A DNA stretch of 64,000 nucleotides from Acinetobacter sichuanensis (GCF_003024515.2 NZ_PYIX02000009.1:48450-112449); one strand, 5' to 3'; counted from the first letter of the stretch, positions 9,034-17,048 are shown. A program made the numbers and translations. Notes: generated by a model from the sequence alone, not told the origin.

Positions 9034-9624
9034 ATGAATTCATTTTGGTCTAAATTAATTTCTGCTGTAACACATACGCTTTTAAATGAATTAAAGAAAA
9101 ATCAATCAAAAGATCAAACAGATATTGCAACCGCAACAGATGATAATGACTCGAATAATATTGGCTTTGCTCAGGATAAAATTTCACATATTAGCCCAGC
9201 AGGTGTCGAGTTAATTTGTAATTTTGAGGGTTTAAGTCTAGAGGCTTATTTAGACAGTGCAAATATTTGGACTATTGGTTATGGAACGACTATTTATCCA
9301 AACGGTCAGCGAGTTTCACAAAATGACCAATGCACACTCAAGCAAGCACAAGAATTTATGCTCCATGATTTACAACGTTTTGAAAAAGCAGTCGCTAGAG
9401 CAGTTCAAGTTTCAGTGAATCAAAATCAATTTGATGCCTTAGTGTCTTTAACCTATAACATTGGAATTTCAGCATTTCAGAGTTCAACATTGTTAAAATA
9501 TTTAAATGCTGTTGATTTTAAATCTGCGAGTGATCAATTTGATGTATGGATTAAATCAGGTGGAAAGACTGTACAAGGTTTAGTGAATCGTAGAGCGATT
9601 GAAAAAGCAAAATTTTTGTCTTAA
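9034..9624 (+). CDS. Phage-type lysozyme (GH24 muramidase), stand-alone
   Basis: Hydrolyses the MurNAc-GlcNAc bond of peptidoglycan. The GH24 catalytic signature Glu65-x8-Asp74-x5-Thr80 is exact, followed by TIGYGTT, and the conserved VSLTYNIG and LVNRRAIE segments are present. The ATG at 9034 (196 aa) is preferred over a TTG at 8956, which would add 26 residues of no recognisable kind; neither has a strong Shine-Dalgarno. Residues 1-22 form a hydrophobic to amphipathic stretch followed by an Asp/Asn/Thr-rich linker to about residue 48, before the catalytic domain. No Sec signal peptide is evident. There is no holin, spanin or other phage gene nearby, so it is a domesticated or cargo lysozyme, not part of a prophage. 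Autolysin, bacteriocin-like or secreted effector roles remain possible. Confidence 0.88.
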   Translation: MNSFWSKLISAVTHTLLNELKKNQSKDQTDIATATDDNDSNNIGFAQDKISHISPAGVELICNFEGLSLEAYLDSANIWTIGYGTTIYPNGQRVSQNDQCTLKQAQEFMLHDLQRFEKAVARAVQVSVNQNQFDALVSLTYNIGISAFQSSTLLKYLNAVDFKSASDQFDVWIKSGGKTVQGLVNRRAIEKAKFLS

Positions 9625-9756
9625 AAATTCTTTGAGTTTATATGTGCAGGCTACAGTCTTAGATATCTTATTTAACATAATATACATTATGCGAAATTTA
9701 AAATATTATAAATAATACAAGGATAATGATGATTTATCTACTGATAATATTATTGA

Positions 9757-10350
9757 TCAGTGAATTAAACCAATTTCTTGAAATAGTTTTTTATACGCTT
9801 CAGCTTTTTGTTGCAATGGTAAAGGATACGCTCGTGAAGATGATGGCATACGATATAAAGTTATAGAACGCCGATCAAATACAGTTTGAACTGAATGACC
9901 AATCTGTGGCTTTTCTGCACTGTCCATCATAGATAACATCAAAGTATCTGTGGCTTTATCACCTGTGGTCATAATATTGTTGCATTCAGGCATTTGATCC
10001 AACAGTAATTTTAAGTTAGTTGGTGTTTCAATCTGCAAAAATTTGTCTGATGCATTGCCTTTTAAACGAATCACTTGATACGCTGTGTCAAAAATTGCAA
10101 TGCCTTTGTCATTTAAAAAATCTTTAATCAATTGTTCTTTAAAGTTTTTATTCGGCAAATCTAGAAAATAGTCTTTATCATTAAAAAAAATTAATCCAAA
10201 AATCCGCCACATATCATTTTGATAATTCGGATAATAAAAATCCATTTTCCAGCGAATTTTTGGTGGTGGAAAACTTCCTAACATCAAAAGCTTAGCATTG
10301 GGTGGTAGGAATGGTTTTAGTGGATGGTTTTCTATAATTTGATCTGTCAT
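9757..10350 (-). CDS. Uracil-DNA glycosylase superfamily protein
   Basis: A 197-aa protein of the UDG fold. The N-terminal LMLGSFPPPKIRWKMDFYY region contains the G-x-x-P loop that in this superfamily carries the catalytic or water-activating residues, and FYYPN follows as in several bacterial UDG-like families. The C-terminal MPSSSRAY segment resembles the second active-site motif (usually H/N-P-S-P). The likely role is base excision or a related base-recognition step, but substrate and activity cannot be assigned: the second motif is non-canonical. It stands alone between convergent and unrelated genes. Confidence 0.7.
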   Translation of the reverse strand: MTDQIIENHPLKPFLPPNAKLLMLGSFPPPKIRWKMDFYYPNYQNDMWRIFGLIFFNDKDYFLDLPNKNFKEQLIKDFLNDKGIAIFDTAYQVIRLKGNASDKFLQIETPTNLKLLLDQMPECNNIMTTGDKATDTLMLSMMDSAEKPQIGHSVQTVFDRRSITLYRMPSSSRAYPLPLQQKAEAYKKLFQEIGLIH

Positions 10351-10524
10351 TTATAACAATATTTGTTCATCTGTATGACTTATTTTAACATTTTCATAAA
10401 TAGCAGTAGATATGTATTTTTAAATTTTACATTAACACGTTAAAAGACAAAATAAGTCTGTTCTTTCATTAATTTATATAAATATATGCATCTATATAGG
10501 TGTCAAGTATTTAAAATTTAAGAT

Positions 10525-10548
10525 AAAAATAGGGAGCTTTTGCTCCCT
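10525..10548 (-). terminator. Intrinsic terminator of the 10.6-kb small gene
   Basis: Seven-bp stem AGGGAGC/GCTCCCT (10531-10537 and 10542-10548) with a four-base loop. On the minus strand it is followed at once by ATTTTTAT. It begins 5 bp after the stop codon of the preceding minus-strand gene. Confidence 0.85.
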
Positions 10549-10553
10549 GTTCT

Positions 10554-10862
10554 TTAATTCTTTTCACGATAGTATTGATGTTTTCTTTTTGAGTTATGTT
10601 TCCAATTTTTTCCACCATAGCAAGAGAATGGTGTAAGGTCTTCCCAAGAATCAAATATCTTACAACGCTTATACCTTAATCTAATACGATAAGTTTTGTA
10701 TTCAATACGATGTAAGAAATAAAAACTTTTCTCCTGCTTTGTACTAAAATGGCGATACCATTTATCTTGGCGATTAGGAAAAAATTCATCATCATAATCA
10801 CCAGTTAACCCCTTTTTAACAACTTTTACATATTGTTGTTTAAGGCATTTAAGTTTATCCAT
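10554..10862 (-). CDS. Small basic protein of unknown function
   Basis: 102 residues, very rich in Lys, Arg, Tyr and Phe, with no membrane segment or signal peptide. Four cysteines (two in the N- and central parts, two nearer the C-terminus) do not form an obvious zinc motif. I do not recognise the family. It is likely a real gene: it has its own intrinsic terminator 5 bp after the stop and a Shine-Dalgarno (GAGAG, 10867-10871) 4 nt before the ATG. That Shine-Dalgarno lies in the 3' arm of a 12-bp hairpin (10867-10898), so translation initiation is probably controlled. The composition would suit a nucleic-acid-binding protein or a small toxin, but nothing in the sequence decides this. Confidence 0.65.
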   Translation of the reverse strand: MDKLKCLKQQYVKVVKKGLTGDYDDEFFPNRQDKWYRHFSTKQEKSFYFLHRIEYKTYRIRLRYKRCKIFDSWEDLTPFSCYGGKNWKHNSKRKHQYYREKN

Positions 10863-10866
10863 ATTT

Positions 10867-10898
10867 CTCTCATTAGGTAGTTGAAACCTAATAGAGAG
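10867..10898 (-). promoter_or_regulatory. Hairpin sequestering the Shine-Dalgarno of the small basic protein gene
   Basis: Read on the minus strand: CTCTC, a bulged T, ATTAGGT, loop TTCAACT, ACCTAAT, GAGAG, then AAAT and the ATG. The twelve base pairs are perfect apart from the one-base bulge. The GAGAG that serves as Shine-Dalgarno forms the base of the stem, so the ribosome must open the hairpin. This is the layout of an RNA thermometer, an autoregulated leader or a target for an antisense RNA; alternatively it could be a DNA operator. Confidence 0.7.
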
Positions 10899-10950
10899 TT
10901 CTTGCGTAGTAATTCATATTTTATGTTCTTGTTAAATTTCACTTATTTTA

Positions 10951-11685
10951 TCACAGGAATTTGCTGAAAATAAACGTTGAAATTTCTTTTGCCCAAATCT
11001 GATAAATCTCTTTACTTGGATGAAAACCGTCTTTTGCCATTTGTAAATTTAAAGTTTTAAAATGTGCTAAATCAAACTGAATTAATTGATAGCGCGTTGC
11101 ATCCTGTTGTAATGGTTTATTTTGAATAAAATTTGCTAATTTCTGATTCATGGCACTGGAATATTGTCCAAACAACCATCCCAAAGGATTTGGCAAAGCA
11201 GGAAATAAGTCCATTGGTGGCACGGATGTCACTAATATTAATTGTGGTGAAAACTTATTTTCAATTTCAGTATAAAACTGTTGTTGTAACTGAAGCCACT
11301 TTTTCGGTGCAGTGAGTTTAGTCACGTCATTCACGCCAACTGAGCTGATGATAACATCAAAGTGTTGTTTTTCTAGTAGCTGTGTTCGCTCTAAAACTTG
11401 TACTGTCGTATCCCCTGTTTTTGCTTCAAGTTGATAGCTGATTTCAAAATCTTGTTTTAACTCATGTAACAGTGAACCAAGCAAAGCATCCTGTTGATGT
11501 TCAACACCTACACCTGCCGCAGCAGAATCACCAAGGATTAATATGGATAGCGGTTTGCCCTTCCCCATTGTTCCCTGCCTTTTTCCCTGTGGCTCAGATA
11601 AGCGCAGCGTGTTTTTCTTTACTCTATAACCTTGTATAAGTAGTGTAGGAACTAGAGTAAGTGTTACGATTTTGAGTTTTAACAT
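10951..11685 (-). CDS. SGNH/GDSL hydrolase (esterase or lipase-like)
   Basis: Serine esterase of the SGNH family. Block I is LILGDSAAAGVG (nucleophile Ser), block III is SVGVND (Gly/Asn oxyanion residues), and block V is DGFHPS (catalytic Asp and His), so the catalytic set is complete. The N-terminus (KIVTLTLVPTLLIQG) is a hydrophobic stretch that may be a signal peptide or anchor, followed by a basic linker of about 25 residues before the catalytic domain. 244 aa, close to single-domain family length. Monocistronic: 57 bp separate it from the upstream SDR gene, and 88 bp from the downstream small gene. The substrate (acyl ester, thioester or polysaccharide acetyl) cannot be inferred. Confidence 0.85.
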   Translation of the reverse strand: MLKLKIVTLTLVPTLLIQGYRVKKNTLRLSEPQGKRQGTMGKGKPLSILILGDSAAAGVGVEHQQDALLGSLLHELKQDFEISYQLEAKTGDTTVQVLERTQLLEKQHFDVIISSVGVNDVTKLTAPKKWLQLQQQFYTEIENKFSPQLILVTSVPPMDLFPALPNPLGWLFGQYSSAMNQKLANFIQNKPLQQDATRYQLIQFDLAHFKTLNLQMAKDGFHPSKEIYQIWAKEISTFIFSKFL

Positions 11686-11742
11686 ATTTTAAATACTTAG
11701 GTTGTTTATATAGAAAAGACTCTTGCGAGTCTTATCAAATAC

Positions 11743-12486
11743 TTAACCGAGTTTATTGACAATTTTCAACGGTAAAACTTTCATTGCCAAGCCAAGCGGT
11801 AACCACGGCCATTGTGGGACATACGCTTTAACAGGTTGTTTTTCAATGGCTTTGACCAATAAGTGTGAGCCTGTTTCAACATCCACTTCAAAAGGTAATT
11901 TTTTCGCACCTTCATTGATTTCGGTACGGATATAGCCTGGGAAAATCGTAGAAACTTTGATTTTGGTATCAATCAGTTCTGCACGAATGCCTTCTGCCAA
12001 ATGTGCAACTGCTGCTTTACTTGCACCATAAGCCGTCAAATGTTTTGGCATGCCACGAATGGCGCTCATTGAAGAAATCACCACCAAATGCCCAAACTTT
12101 TGCTCACGGAAAATTTCCACAGCCGCTTCACATTGTGCCAAAGCAGAAATGAAATTGGTTTCAACGGTCGCACGGTTAATTTCAAATTTGCCATTGCCTA
12201 TACGACGTCCATCACCTACACCCGCATTGACAATAATGCGGTCAATGATGCCAAAGTCTTGTTTAAACTCACGGAATACTTGGAATACTTGTTCGTAATT
12301 GGTCACATCCAAAACTTTAGCAATGACTTTTACACCGTATTTAGATTCGAGTTCTTGTTTTAAATCTTGCAAGCGTTCTAAACGACGTGCACATACTGCT
12401 AAATTATAGCCTTTTTGGGCAAATTCACGTGCCATTCCTGCACCTATTCCTGAACTTGCGCCTGTAATTAAAATAGTTTTTGCCAT
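11743..12486 (-). CDS. Short-chain dehydrogenase/reductase
   Basis: Classical SDR, NAD(P)-dependent. Rossmann motif TGASSGIG at the N-terminus, NAGVG, the catalytic Ser (SSMSA) and Tyr-x3-Lys (YGASK), and an FPGYIRT segment after the active site. The ATG at 12486 (247 aa) is preferred over one 36 nt upstream: AGGAAG lies 5 nt before it, and SDRs usually begin a few residues before the Rossmann strand. An Arg pair after the second strand (CARRLERL) favours NADP(H). It is the last gene of a minus-strand run with a phosphatase, a kinase-like protein and an acyl-CoA dehydrogenase (56 bp gap to the phosphatase), so a fatty-acid or hydroxyacyl substrate is likely by context. Confidence 0.92.
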   Translation of the reverse strand: MAKTILITGASSGIGAGMAREFAQKGYNLAVCARRLERLQDLKQELESKYGVKVIAKVLDVTNYEQVFQVFREFKQDFGIIDRIIVNAGVGDGRRIGNGKFEINRATVETNFISALAQCEAAVEIFREQKFGHLVVISSMSAIRGMPKHLTAYGASKAAVAHLAEGIRAELIDTKIKVSTIFPGYIRTEINEGAKKLPFEVDVETGSHLLVKAIEKQPVKAYVPQWPWLPLGLAMKVLPLKIVNKLG

Positions 12487-12542
12487 GAAATCTTCCTGAA
12501 TATTTTCTGTTAATTTTTTCAATTTGTTTTAATGGATGAATA

Positions 12543-13241
12543 TCAAATCCATGTCAGCAATTGCGAATCTTCCGCCTTGATAAAATGATGTTCATTTAAA
12601 CTCAAGAGCTGTGGTTCATTGCCCACCAAACGTAAAGTCGTTAAACTTGCATTGGCAATTGCCCAATTCAAAGCAAAGGTTTTATTTGGACTGAGTTCGA
12701 GTAATTTACCTGCCGCCACAGAAACCACGCCACCTGAAGTAAATACCACAGCATAACGTGGCTTGCTTTGAGCGAGTTCATCACATAGATTTTGTAAGGC
12801 TGTTTCGACACGGTTTTTAAAATTTGGCCATGATTCATCATATTCATGATGATAGTCGCCCCCTGTCCAACGTCCAATTGCACCTTCAAAAATTTTGGCT
12901 AAATATGCACGTGGGCTTTCCTCTTTTGCGACTTCTTCACGTAATAAATGCGGCTCATTAAAACGTGGGTCATATTGGGCAAACACTTGTTGATGATTAA
13001 ATTCATTCCAAGCACTATCTGTAATAATCTTGGCTTCAGGAAAACATTCAGCCAATGCAAAATTCGCCGTTTGTTGATGGCGTTGCATTGAACCTGCCAC
13101 GACATAAGGTTCTTCTTTCAAAATTTTATTGAAATATTGACCCAATACTTTTGCCTGTAATTCCCCATTGGGTGAAAGTTTGTCATAACTTGCCGCACCA
13201 AAAGACGCTTGTCCATGACGAACCAAATAAATTGTGGTCAT
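12543..13241 (-). CDS. Histidine phosphatase family protein (phosphoglycerate-mutase-like)
   Basis: The N-terminal VRHGQAS carries the RHG signature with the phosphohistidine nucleophile. The second catalytic His is probably the one in VFTSGGVVS or a neighbouring segment, because the usual GH motif is altered to SGG; this is a deviation. 232 aa, normal for the family. Its start codon overlaps the stop of the upstream phosphotransferase by 4 bp (ATGA), so the two are translationally coupled. In such acyl-CoA dehydrogenase clusters the phosphatase may act on a phosphorylated intermediate or product, but the substrate is unknown. Confidence 0.85.
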   Translation of the reverse strand: MTTIYLVRHGQASFGAASYDKLSPNGELQAKVLGQYFNKILKEEPYVVAGSMQRHQQTANFALAECFPEAKIITDSAWNEFNHQQVFAQYDPRFNEPHLLREEVAKEESPRAYLAKIFEGAIGRWTGGDYHHEYDESWPNFKNRVETALQNLCDELAQSKPRYAVVFTSGGVVSVAAGKLLELSPNKTFALNWAIANASLTTLRLVGNEPQLLSLNEHHFIKAEDSQLLTWI

Positions 13242-14359
13242 TTTGCTAAAATTTCCTTCATTTTTTCCATATATTTATGTGCAATTTCATTGGCTTCGAG
13301 TTTTTGTAAGCCGATTAGTTTCAGCGCACGGATATGTAAGGCATGAATCACAATCCAAAAATCTTTAAATGCAGGATTATTGGTTTGTTTGTGGTAGTAA
13401 CGATAATAAATCTGTTGCGCAATCACCGCTAAACGGAAAATACCGAACACTTCATAAAATGTCCAATTTTCGGGCTGTAAACCTGTTTTCTGCAAATAGT
13501 AGTCCACCACTTCTTTACGGCTAAACATCCCTTTTAAATGAGTCGGTTGGCGACGGGTCGATTTAAAAATCTGATTGTCAGTGTCTTCGACCCAATAGGC
13601 TAAGGCTGCGCCCAAATCCATCAATGGATCGCCAATGGTTGCCATTTCCCAATCCAATACGCCAATAACTTGTGTCGGATTTTTAGGGTCAAGAATGACA
13701 TTATCAAAACGCCAATCATTATGAATTAAACAACTTGTTGAATCAGCAGGAATATTTTCATTGAGCCATTTACGGACAAACTTAAAACTTGGCACATTGA
13801 TGGTATGGGCTTTTTCATAACGAGAGTCCCAACCTTCAACCTGACGACGGCAATATCCATCCCCTTTGCCTAATTGCTCAAGTGGCGTACCTTGATACGG
13901 AACTTGATGTAACTCAATCAGTTTGTCCAAAACATTGATACAGAGTTCACGGACTTCTGTTTCACCAAATTTTAATTCAGGTGGCAGTTTGGCACGTGGA
14001 ATAATGCCTTCAATACGTTTCATGACATAGAAATTACAGCCAATCACGGATTCATCCTGACACAATGCCACCATTTCAGGTAAAACAGGATAATACGGTG
14101 CGAGCCAAGTCTGAACGTTATATTCACGTGCCATGTCATGTGCAGATTTGGCTTTGGTTCCTTTGGGTGGACGACGTAAAATTAAATCGGCATTTTCGTA
14201 TTTTAAACGATATGTCCAATTTGACGCCCCACCTGAATATTGAGTGACTTCCACAGGTCCTGAAATTTCAGAACCATTTTCAATGAGCCAATTTCCCACT
14301 GCACGAACATCAAGTTCTTCGCCTTCTCGGACATTTCCACCTACATCAATCACTGACAT
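13238..14359 (-). CDS. Aminoglycoside-phosphotransferase-fold kinase linked to an acyl-CoA dehydrogenase
   Basis: APH-fold kinase of the ACAD10/11-associated type. The catalytic loop LIHNDWRFDN (HxDxxxxN) and the metal-binding VLDWEMATIGDP (DWE) are complete, and the nucleotide-binding Lys region is LILRRPP. The ATG at 14359 (373 aa) is preferred over one at 14443, because the N-terminus MSVIDVGGNVREGEELD fits the family and the upstream extension is basic noise. In bacteria and mammals these kinases phosphorylate 4-hydroxyacyl-CoAs (LvaA in Pseudomonas putida), and the paired acyl-CoA dehydrogenase eliminates the phosphate. Position 94 bp downstream of an acyl-CoA dehydrogenase and a 4-bp overlap with the phosphatase support this, though the exact substrate is inferred. 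Confidence 0.88.
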   Translation of the reverse strand: MSVIDVGGNVREGEELDVRAVGNWLIENGSEISGPVEVTQYSGGASNWTYRLKYENADLILRRPPKGTKAKSAHDMAREYNVQTWLAPYYPVLPEMVALCQDESVIGCNFYVMKRIEGIIPRAKLPPELKFGETEVRELCINVLDKLIELHQVPYQGTPLEQLGKGDGYCRRQVEGWDSRYEKAHTINVPSFKFVRKWLNENIPADSTSCLIHNDWRFDNVILDPKNPTQVIGVLDWEMATIGDPLMDLGAALAYWVEDTDNQIFKSTRRQPTHLKGMFSRKEVVDYYLQKTGLQPENWTFYEVFGIFRLAVIAQQIYYRYYHKQTNNPAFKDFWIVIHALHIRALKLIGLQKLEANEIAHKYMEKMKEILAK

Positions 14360-14452
14360 GCTTTTTCCCAGATTTTGTAAATTTTGAATGGTGTGTATTT
14401 TCCTATGTCTATATTTACATAGGAAAATGACATTGCAAATCATTTAAATAGC

Positions 14453-15691
14453 TTACTTCTTATGTGAACCGTAACCACGTTTTTTCAATTCAAGTTTGGC
14501 AATCATGCCTTTATGCACTTCATCAGGACCATCAGCTAAACGTAGAGCACGAGCCTGTGCAAAAAATCCTGTCAATGGCGTATCACGTGACATACCTGCA
14601 CCGCCGTGAATTTGAATTGCCATATCCACCACTTTTTCAAGTACCGATGGCGCAACGACTTTAATTGCAGAGATTTCAGTCAATGCCGCCATATTCCCTA
14701 AAGTATCCATTTTATAAGCGGCATACAAGGTCAATAAACGTGCCTGATCAATCGCAACCCGTGCTTCGGCAACGCGTTCGAGATTGCCACCAAGTTTCAA
14801 AATCTCTTTGCCAAATGCACTACGGCTCATGCCACGATCAATCATGAGTTCCAAAGATTTTTCAGCCGCACCGATACAACGCATACAATGGTGAATACGT
14901 CCCGGTCCTAAGCGCCCTTGTGCAATAGCAAAACCTTGTCCTGCTCCACCAATAAAGTTGGATACAGGTACACGGACATTATCAAAACTAACTTCGCCGT
15001 GACCATGTGGTGCATCATAATCTCCAAAAACAGGCAACATACGTTCAATAGTCACGCCTTGCGTGTCTACAGGAACCAATACCATCGAGTGTTGTTGATG
15101 GCGACTTTTTGTTTCGTCAGGGGTATGTGCCATGAAAATAATGATTTTGGCATTAGGATCGCCCAAACCTGAAGACCACCATTTACGACCATTTAGAACG
15201 ATTTCATCACCATCCACCACAGCCGTTGCTTGCATATTGGTTGCGTCCGATGAGGCAACATCAGGTTCAGTCATACAAAAAACAGAACGAATTTTTCCAT
15301 CAAGTAAAGGTTTCAGCCATTGTTGTTTTTGCGCGTCTGTTCCATAGCGCCATAACACTTCCATGTTGCCACTGTCAGGCGCGTTGCAGTTAAATACGGT
15401 TGGCGCAATTAAACTGCGTCCTGAAAGTTCTGCAATATGGGCATATTCTTGTACAGATAAACCCTGACCGAGTTCAGGACAAGGCAAAAACATATTCCAA
15501 AGCCCTGCTTGTTTGGCTTTATTTTTTAAAACCTCAAGTTGAGTAGACCATTGCCATTTGGTCCAATCTCCACCCTGATTAAGGTGATGCACATCATTCC
15601 AAAATTCTGTTTCGATGGGTTCAATTTCATTTTTTATAAATGCTTTGGTGCGTTCTACAAAGTCCTGCGCACGTGCTGAAAGTTCAAACAT
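14453..15691 (-). CDS. Acyl-CoA dehydrogenase (ACAD10/11-like)
   Basis: FAD enzyme of acyl-CoA beta-oxidation. CMTEPDVASSDATNMQ is the acyl-CoA/FAD signature, with RKWWSSGLGDP nearby, and IQIHGGAGMSRDTPL and LRLADGPDEVHK mark the C-terminal helical domain. The ATG at 15691 (412 aa) is chosen over one at 15712 because AGGAAC lies just before it. The usual Glu catalytic base is not evident by eye: the C-terminal DGPDEVH segment matches the ACAD10/11 class. First gene of the operon with the APH-fold kinase, phosphatase and SDR, and transcribed away from a LysR regulator 136 bp upstream, which likely controls it. Probable role: degradation of 4-hydroxy or otherwise modified fatty acids. Confidence 0.93.
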   Translation of the reverse strand: MFELSARAQDFVERTKAFIKNEIEPIETEFWNDVHHLNQGGDWTKWQWSTQLEVLKNKAKQAGLWNMFLPCPELGQGLSVQEYAHIAELSGRSLIAPTVFNCNAPDSGNMEVLWRYGTDAQKQQWLKPLLDGKIRSVFCMTEPDVASSDATNMQATAVVDGDEIVLNGRKWWSSGLGDPNAKIIIFMAHTPDETKSRHQQHSMVLVPVDTQGVTIERMLPVFGDYDAPHGHGEVSFDNVRVPVSNFIGGAGQGFAIAQGRLGPGRIHHCMRCIGAAEKSLELMIDRGMSRSAFGKEILKLGGNLERVAEARVAIDQARLLTLYAAYKMDTLGNMAALTEISAIKVVAPSVLEKVVDMAIQIHGGAGMSRDTPLTGFFAQARALRLADGPDEVHKGMIAKLELKKRGYGSHKK

Positions 15692-15827
15692 CCTGCTGTT
15701 CCTATTATTCAATAAAAGTAAAATACTGATCGAGTCAAATATAAAATGTTTGCGTGATCAATCTTGCTTTACATTACCTTAACTGAAAATATATTATGAA
15801 CCAAATGATTTAATTCCATAGCAGATT

Positions 15828-16745
15828 ATGAATAATATTCATTCTAAAAACACCTTGGATATGGCAATTTTCCACCAGATGGATATCAATTTATATCCAC
15901 TGTTTTTGACCATTTATGAGCAAAAAAGTATTTCCAAAGCGGCTCAGATATTGTGTATTACCCAATCTGCGGCGAGCCATGCCCTGCAACGGCTTAGACA
16001 ACATTTACAAGATGATTTATTTGTTCGTGCAGGCAATAAAATGTTGCCAACGCCTTTTGCTGAGCAGATCTATTTACCTGTCAAAAATGCTTTATTTGTC
16101 ATTCAAAATATTTCCAAACAAACACAATCTTTTGATCCAAGTATGTTGAATACTTTGAAAATTGCGGTTCATGATGAAATTGAACCGATTATTTTTCCGC
16201 AACTGGTACAACATTTTCAACAGCAACAATTGGATATTCAATTTTTCAGCAGTAAACTCGACCGTAAAAATGTTGTGGCTGACCTTGCCTCGCAGCAAAT
16301 TGATTTTGTGATTGATCTCGAACAAAATTATGGTGAGCGCATTTTGTATCATCCTTTGGTTCAGGATCAGTTTGTGATTTGTACCCAGCAAACTATAATG
16401 AACAGCGATCTATATTTTCAGGCACCACATATTGGAGTTTCATCACGCCGTACAGGCTTGTTATTGGAAGATATTTATTTAAATAAAAAACAATTCAGCC
16501 GACAAATTTTTATGCGTTGTCAGCATTATTCAACCGCCCTACAAGTGTTGTTACAGTATCCTGAAGCGGTGTTGACGATTCCACGACAAATTTTGTCGCA
16601 TTTAAATATTGATCTAAGTATTTATATTCATGAACATCCGATTGAACTGCCTTTTTTAAATATGGGGATGTATTGGAATAAAGATTTGAATGAAAATTTG
16701 AGACATAATTATTTGAAAAATGAAATATTTAAAATTTTTACTTAG
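15828..16745 (+). CDS. LysR family transcriptional regulator
   Basis: The N-terminal winged helix-turn-helix is complete (SISKAAQILCITQSAASHAL, then LQRLRQHLQDDLFVR), followed by a substrate-binding domain of periplasmic-binding-protein type. 305 aa, usual length. Three in-frame starts (15828, 15861, 15879) are possible because no clear Shine-Dalgarno is visible; the first is given. Divergent from the acyl-CoA dehydrogenase operon with a 136-bp shared intergenic region, the standard arrangement for a LysR regulator of the adjacent catabolic operon. The inducer may be an acyl-CoA or hydroxy acid. The stop codon lies inside the first copy of the CTTAGGCTATTTTAT motif. Confidence 0.92.
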   Translation: MNNIHSKNTLDMAIFHQMDINLYPLFLTIYEQKSISKAAQILCITQSAASHALQRLRQHLQDDLFVRAGNKMLPTPFAEQIYLPVKNALFVIQNISKQTQSFDPSMLNTLKIAVHDEIEPIIFPQLVQHFQQQQLDIQFFSSKLDRKNVVADLASQQIDFVIDLEQNYGERILYHPLVQDQFVICTQQTIMNSDLYFQAPHIGVSSRRTGLLLEDIYLNKKQFSRQIFMRCQHYSTALQVLLQYPEAVLTIPRQILSHLNIDLSIYIHEHPIELPFLNMGMYWNKDLNENLRHNYLKNEIFKIFT

Positions 16746-16755
16746 GCTATTTTAT
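16741..16755 (+). repeat. CTTAGGCTATTTTAT motif, copy 1
   Basis: Exact 15-mer that also occurs at 16882 and 26409, with a 12-base version at 36060. This copy overlaps the stop codon of the LysR gene and is 141 bp from the second copy in the same orientation. Confidence 0.6.
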
Positions 16756-16881
16756 TATATGGATCAGTCATGAATACTTAACTAAAGTCACTGAAATTAA
16801 AATAATATTTTTCAATTAGGAGAAAATCAACAGTCGGTTAGTATGCTTTCTTTTTCTTTAATTTATTTAATTTTTAAAAAA

Positions 16882-16896
16882 CTTAGGCTATTTTAT
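16882..16896 (+). repeat. CTTAGGCTATTTTAT motif, copy 2
   Basis: Second exact copy, intergenic, just outside the terminator of the cio operon. Both this and copy 1 are preceded by an A/T-rich run ending in ATTTTT or TTTTTAAAA. The 125 bp between the copies hold no recognisable gene. Confidence 0.6.
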
Positions 16897-16898
16897 CG

Positions 16899-16935
16899 AA
16901 AATAAAAGAGCAAACATGCAATATGTCTGCCCTTT
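16899..16935 (-). terminator. Terminator of the cioAB-DUF2474 operon
   Basis: On the minus strand a 13-bp stem (AAAGGGCAGACAT with ATGTTTGCTCTTT, two G-U pairs) with a short loop is followed by TATTTT. It begins 6 bp after the DUF2474 stop codon, supporting a three-gene transcript. Confidence 0.8.
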
Positions 16936-16940
16936 CGTCT

Positions 16941-17048
16941 TTAATATGCCAACTGAATCAGCATTCTAAAAAATCCTGCAATAATCAATAAAGTCAGAAA
17001 GCCACCGATCCAAAGCACAATAAACCATTGAGTCTGAGATAATTTCAA
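16941..17048 (-). CDS. DUF2474-type small subunit of a bd oxidase (35 aa, TTG start)
   Basis: A 35-residue single-pass membrane protein immediately downstream of cioB. After a short N-terminal segment (KLSQTQW) comes a transmembrane helix (FIVLWIGGFLTLLIIAGFF) and a short tail. The sequence and position match DUF2474 proteins encoded beside cyanide-insensitive bd oxidases. No ATG is in frame: the nearest ATG (17053-17055) is in another frame and reads into a short nonsense peptide. A TTG at 17048 is the plausible start, with AGGAG at 17056-17060 and ideal 7-nt spacing. The gene ends 6 bp before the operon terminator. By analogy with CydX it probably stabilises the haem-binding subunits. It is short enough to be missed by automatic annotation. 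Confidence 0.85.
   Translation of the reverse strand: MKLSQTQWFIVLWIGGFLTLLIIAGFFRMLIQLAY

Noticed and set aside
9034..9624. Prophage region around the lysozyme
   Set aside because: No other phage gene, integrase or attachment repeat is visible on either side.
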